DNA from: Bacillota bacterium
GTDB lineage: Bacteria; Bacillota; Clostridia; Acetivibrionales; DTU013
Direction: 5' to 3'
Assembly: GCA_023412665.1 (NCBI GenBank)
Contig: JAEZCA010000038.1
Span: 1-8,962 of the forward strand
Length of the DNA: 8,962 nucleotides
The first letter of the stretch is position 1, and each line of letters opens with the position of its first letter. Under the pieces are notes generated by a model. The model saw nothing but the letters and a program-made list of their open reading frames with translations, was not told where the DNA came from and ran no database searches. The position numbers and the translations under genes are program-made. Shown here piece by piece: positions 6,001-8,962 of this stretch.

Positions 6001-8409
6001 TCAAATTGGTTTTATAGGTAATTGAAAAAATACGGAGGTTCCCTCGTCTGCCCTGCTTTCTATCCACACCTTGCCTCCATGCTTCTCCACTATCTTCTTT
6101 ACCGTGACCAGTCCTATACCGCTGCCTTCGAACTCGTCAGGCGTATGGAGCCGCTGGAAAAGACCGAACAATTTACTAGAATATTTCATATCAAAGCCTA
6201 CGCCGTTATCCTTTATATAGAAAATATAATGATCCTCGGTAATAGTGCAGCCCACAGTAATAACTGCCTTATCTCTTCCCTCTGTGAATTTAAAGGAATT
6301 TGACAAAATATTCTGCAGCATCTGACTGAACATGACACGATCCACATAGACCTCAGGCAGTCCTGTCTCTATCACAAGCTCAGCTTCGCGGCCCGGGTAC
6401 GCATGCTGCATTTCAGTAAACACCATTTTAACCTTCTCGCCAAAATTAACATGCTCCCTGTTCAAGACAGCCCTGGAGGTCTTGGAATACTGTAATATTT
6501 TATTGATCATATCAATTGAGTCTCTGCTGATAGTTCTGATATTATTAAGCATTTGTGCAGCATCGCTGTCCAGTTTTTCTCCCAAATCCTCCAGCAGTAT
6601 CCCCACATAACCATCCACAGCTCTAAGGGGCGATTTCAGGTCGTGAGATACGGTATAAGAGAAGGATTCCAGCTCCTCCACAGCCTCCTGAAGCCTTGCG
6701 GTCCTGTCGGCCACACGCTTCTCCAGCTCTGCATTGAGCTGCTTTACCTCCTTTAATGCTTTCTTGTACTCTGTTATATTCTCGAACATGACACCGATCT
6801 GGTTTTCAGTAATAAGAAACGGTTCAATCAGAAAATAATTTCCTACATGAGGACTATAAACCTCAAATCTCTCTGACCTGCCTGTGTCAATAAGATTCTG
6901 GAAATATCCCAGCGTGATGCTCGGCCAGCCGAAAACCTCCAGCCAGGTCTTCCCAACGATATCCTGCACAGGTATTCCCATATTGTGAAAAAATCCCGGA
7001 GTAACCTTCAAAAAACGCATATCGATCATTTTATTCCATGAATTAAACACCGGCTCGAATATGTAGAAGCCATTGATCATTTTATCAAATAACAGTTCAA
7101 GTCTGTACTCGCTGCTGCTCAAATCATTCTGCACAGCAGCAAGCTCATCATACTGTTTTTTCAGCTTGCTGCTTGCAGCCGACAGGTCTTCGTACAGACC
7201 CGTCAGTTGTATATTGCTCTCTGAAAGCTCTTTTTTCATTGCCCGCAGCCTTTTGAGGTAAAACAGAAGAATAGTGATAAATATCAGAAGCATTACAACA
7301 ACTACAACTGCAGTTAGTAGAACATACTTGTATTCTTCAAGGACGGAATTCGGCTGATTAATCAATTCACCTTCCTCGGGAAGAAGCCCGGGATCTATCG
7401 AAAATCGCTGTAGCACCTCATAATCAAACATATATCTGGTAGTAGGCCTGGTTATAAAAGGGATCTGTGAGATATCCTCGCCGTTCATGACCCTCATTGC
7501 AAGACCGGCAGCTTCTTCACCCTGCAGCCTGCCGATTATCATACTACCTCCTATGGCTCCATTTCCAAGCGCAAGGTCATACAGGTGATAAACAGGTACG
7601 CTTGAGGCCTCGCACAATAAACGGCTCATCCTTTCAAGCCCAATTATGTATCCGTCACTGCCGGCAGTGTATGTCGTACAGATTACTATGCTGTCATCAC
7701 CGGCATTACTTACTGTCTGAAGTATCTGATAGGTGCTTTGATTATTGAGGGGGATGACGTTGATAAGCGGGTTATTTTCATGGATAGTTTCTATAGTTAA
7801 CTCTCCTGTAGTAAGGCCGCTCTCAGTGTTATCAAACAGTACATATATATCCTTTATGCCGGGATTTAATGCAAGAGCTGCCTTTAAAGTGCCGGCAGGG
7901 TCGATTTCCTCGATTACCCCCGTCACTGCTGCCTCTCCCCCTATTATCGCTTCTACTCCCAGTATATTGACACCGGAAAAAACCACGGGCACGCCGGGAA
8001 ACAGCTCGGCTCTGTTGTTCAGTGCAAAGCTGAGAGCCGCATCGTCTGTGGTAATAATGATATCAAGCCTCTTATGTGAATATTTAAATGCCATCCTTTC
8101 TCTGAACTGCTCAAGATTCTCATCATTGGGATGGTTCTTCCAATCCATATACTCAACATAAAACTCATATGTTTCATCAGCATTTCTGAATTTTCCGAGA
8201 ATGCCTTCATTCTGATCACTGGTCCATTTAAGCCCCTCATCATAAGAATGCAGGATCAATACATTTCTTGAGTCGGAATCGGAAACTGCCGCCGATGAAA
8301 TGGTACCCATGCACATAAAAAATACCAGCATGAAAACAAGCGGTATAGAAGAAAGCCTTGCACTACGTCGATTAATAAATTTATTATTGCTGTAATCTGA
8401 TAATATCAT
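6001..8409 (-). CDS. Sensor histidine kinase with extracytoplasmic ABC substrate-binding-like domain and PAS
   Basis: Membrane sensor kinase of 802 aa. An N-terminal signal or anchor helix (about 19-41) leads into an extracytoplasmic domain (about 48-340) like the ABC substrate-binding proteins of the PF04392 type, opening with NVLILHSYDEGLKWT. A membrane helix (about 362-384), a coiled coil, a PAS domain (about 436-546) and a second coiled coil follow. The HisKA motif is SHDLKSPLRA with phospho-acceptor H589. The ATPase domain has the N-box QNILSNSFKFT (Asn704), DNGVGFD (734-740), the F-box LFGLFQRLH (747-755) and GSGIGL (762-767), so the kinase looks intact and resembles phytochrome-type (Cph1-like) kinases. 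The reading frame also extends to a TTG at 8451 without a ribosome site; I prefer the ATG at 8409, though its own ribosome site is weak. There is no receiver domain and no response regulator nearby; the adjacent GGDEF-EAL gene suggests c-di-GMP output. The ligand is unknown. Confidence 0.9.
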   Translation of the reverse strand: MILSDYSNNKFINRRSARLSSIPLVFMLVFFMCMGTISSAAVSDSDSRNVLILHSYDEGLKWTSDQNEGILGKFRNADETYEFYVEYMDWKNHPNDENLEQFRERMAFKYSHKRLDIIITTDDAALSFALNNRAELFPGVPVVFSGVNILGVEAIIGGEAAVTGVIEEIDPAGTLKAALALNPGIKDIYVLFDNTESGLTTGELTIETIHENNPLINVIPLNNQSTYQILQTVSNAGDDSIVICTTYTAGSDGYIIGLERMSRLLCEASSVPVYHLYDLALGNGAIGGSMIIGRLQGEEAAGLAMRVMNGEDISQIPFITRPTTRYMFDYEVLQRFSIDPGLLPEEGELINQPNSVLEEYKYVLLTAVVVVVMLLIFITILLFYLKRLRAMKKELSESNIQLTGLYEDLSAASSKLKKQYDELAAVQNDLSSSEYRLELLFDKMINGFYIFEPVFNSWNKMIDMRFLKVTPGFFHNMGIPVQDIVGKTWLEVFGWPSITLGYFQNLIDTGRSERFEVYSPHVGNYFLIEPFLITENQIGVMFENITEYKKALKEVKQLNAELEKRVADRTARLQEAVEELESFSYTVSHDLKSPLRAVDGYVGILLEDLGEKLDSDAAQMLNNIRTISRDSIDMINKILQYSKTSRAVLNREHVNFGEKVKMVFTEMQHAYPGREAELVIETGLPEVYVDRVMFSQMLQNILSNSFKFTEGRDKAVITVGCTITEDHYIFYIKDNGVGFDMKYSSKLFGLFQRLHTPDEFEGSGIGLVTVKKIVEKHGGKVWIESRADEGTSVFFQLPIKPI

Positions 8410-8706
8410 AACATATCTGCTTTCAGCTGCTGTATTAAACACCGCGTTCAAATGACAAGAAACAATTATCTGTATTTATATCGGAAAAATAAGTATGGGG
8501 CTGAAATATTTTCTCTAATATCCATTAACACCAATAATAATTATAACCTATTAATATGATGTTTTCACTAATTATTATCGTTTTTTGATGTATTTTATCG
8601 AATAAAAATCTTTAGAAGGTACCAGTTTCCATAATAAGACAGGAGTATGGTTGATTTATATTCAGACTGCTTCGTGTACAGCCTTTATTAATGCTGTTTT
8701 CCATAC
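8410..8706. other. AT-rich leader/intergenic region upstream of the kinase
   Basis: No gene is visible. The stretch holds the candidate kinase promoter (8540-8568) and a leader of about 125 nt. Upstream of the promoter, on the minus strand, are two related motifs, CGATAAAAT (8593-8601) and CGATAATAAT (8571-8580), a possible regulator-binding pair. I see no known riboswitch, including no c-di-GMP aptamer signature. Confidence 0.4.
8540..8568 (-). promoter_or_regulatory. Candidate promoter of the kinase/GGDEF-EAL operon
   Basis: On the minus strand GTGAAA (8563-8568, 4 of 6 matches to TTGACA) and a perfect TATAAT (8540-8545) are separated by 17 nt. The predicted start near 8533 gives a leader of about 125 nt. 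The AT-rich context makes a chance -10 box possible. Confidence 0.45.
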
Positions 8707-8750
8707 AAAAATAGGATGCTGACAGGCAAATTCTATCTGCCAGCACCCTA
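8707..8750 (-). terminator. Terminator of the SLH-protein gene
   Basis: A hairpin with arms at about 8712-8725 and 8737-8750 is followed on the minus strand by five U residues (8707-8711). Two positions that would be A-C mismatches on the plus strand (8716/8746 and 8722/8740) become U-G pairs on the minus strand, which supports minus-strand transcription. It lies about 145 nt beyond the SLH stop codon. Confidence 0.8.
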
Positions 8751-8894
8751 TATATGTGATATTAATATTCCTTTAAACCATTACGTCACAAGGCTTTTAC
8801 ACCATCTACCTTACTTCTGTCCCAGATCTCCCTCTTTTTTAACAACCGCATGGACGGCTGCTACCATAAAAGACCACTCAACCCTTTTTGCACA

Positions 8895-8962
8895 TTATGG
8901 AGCACTTTGGCGGGGCATTAACATCTCAATAAAGCGGTGAAGCATCGCCGCGACTTCCGCCC
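8895..8962 (-). CDS. S-layer homology (SLH) domain protein, C-terminal end only
   Basis: Only the last 21 codons and the stop lie in the window; the rest is beyond the right edge. The frame reads AEVAAMLHRFIEMLMPRQSAP, and AEVAAMLHRFIE is the characteristic closing motif of an SLH repeat (usually TRAEVAAMLxRFIE). SLH domains anchor exported proteins to the cell wall or its secondary polymers in Gram-positive bacteria. Nothing can be said about the rest of the protein, which could be a glycoside hydrolase, S-layer protein or scaffold. The same frame continues open for 27 codons past the stop (8814-8894) to a second stop at 8811-8813, before a terminator. Confidence 0.75.
   Translation of the reverse strand, partial: AEVAAMLHRFIEMLMPRQSAP

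Noticed and set aside
8410..8451. TTG start 14 codons upstream of the preferred kinase start
   Set aside because: No Shine-Dalgarno sequence precedes it and it is a rare start codon; the ATG at 8409 still leaves a full signal/anchor helix. Some doubt remains because the ATG also has a weak site.
8478..8485. TCCGATAT on the minus strand resembling a SigD (flagellar sigma) -10 box
   Set aside because: No TAAA -35 element occurs at the needed spacing of about 15 nt.
8716..8940. Plus-strand 74-codon open frame at the right edge
   Set aside because: It overlaps the minus-strand terminator hairpin and SLH C-terminus, has no ribosome site and no recognisable protein features.
1..8962. CRISPR arrays, tRNA or rRNA genes, defence-system genes
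   Set aside because: No regularly spaced repeats, tRNA-like cloverleaf or defence-type protein motifs were seen on either strand.

Overview
The window looks like chromosomal DNA from an anaerobic, low-to-moderate GC Firmicute of the class Clostridia. This rests on strong GGAGG-type ribosome binding sites, sigma-A promoters, a Na+-pumping decarboxylase operon, the C-terminus of an S-layer-homology (SLH) protein, and large clostridial-style membrane signalling proteins. I cannot name the species from sequence alone; cellulolytic/fermentative clostridia are the closest feel. All clear genes except one small one are on the minus strand.

Layout from left to right. Positions 1-118 are a GC-rich, helix-rich fragment with no convincing gene; it may be a structured RNA or a transposon end cut by the window edge. 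Next come the terminator (123-155) and the genes of a four-gene minus-strand operon, transcribed in the order oadA-type carboxyltransferase (3594-2197), oadG-type gamma subunit (2184-1840), free-standing biotin carrier (1744-1337), oadB-type Na+ channel subunit (1323-184). A near-perfect sigma-A promoter (TTGACA-16-TATAAT, 3727-3754) drives it, with a 14-bp perfect palindrome just inside the transcript that looks like an operator. Together these proteins should transfer the carboxyl group of oxaloacetate to biotin, decarboxylate it at the membrane and export Na+. A detached biotin subunit is the arrangement of methylmalonyl-CoA decarboxylase, but the alpha subunit is of the pyruvate/oxaloacetate type.

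A 381-bp divergent intergenic region follows, then a plus-strand 105-aa protein of unknown function (3976-4293). It ends against a long hairpin (4306-4342) that also covers the stop of the convergent minus-strand gene.

The right half is a probable two-gene signalling operon, read leftwards: a sensor histidine kinase with an extracytoplasmic ABC-type substrate-binding-like domain, PAS, HisKA and HATPase_c (8409-6001), then a two-TM GGDEF-EAL protein (5944-4325) with altered residues in both catalytic motifs (GGDKF; IDNFG). No response regulator is present. The right edge (8895-8962, minus) is the last 21 codons of an SLH-domain protein, with its terminator at 8707-8750.

Nothing here is clearly a new defence or mobile system. 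The most interesting leads are the mixed Oad/Mmd operon architecture with its operator-like palindrome, the degenerate c-di-GMP protein paired with an ABC-sensor kinase, the orphan 105-aa protein, and the unassigned structured segment at the left edge.
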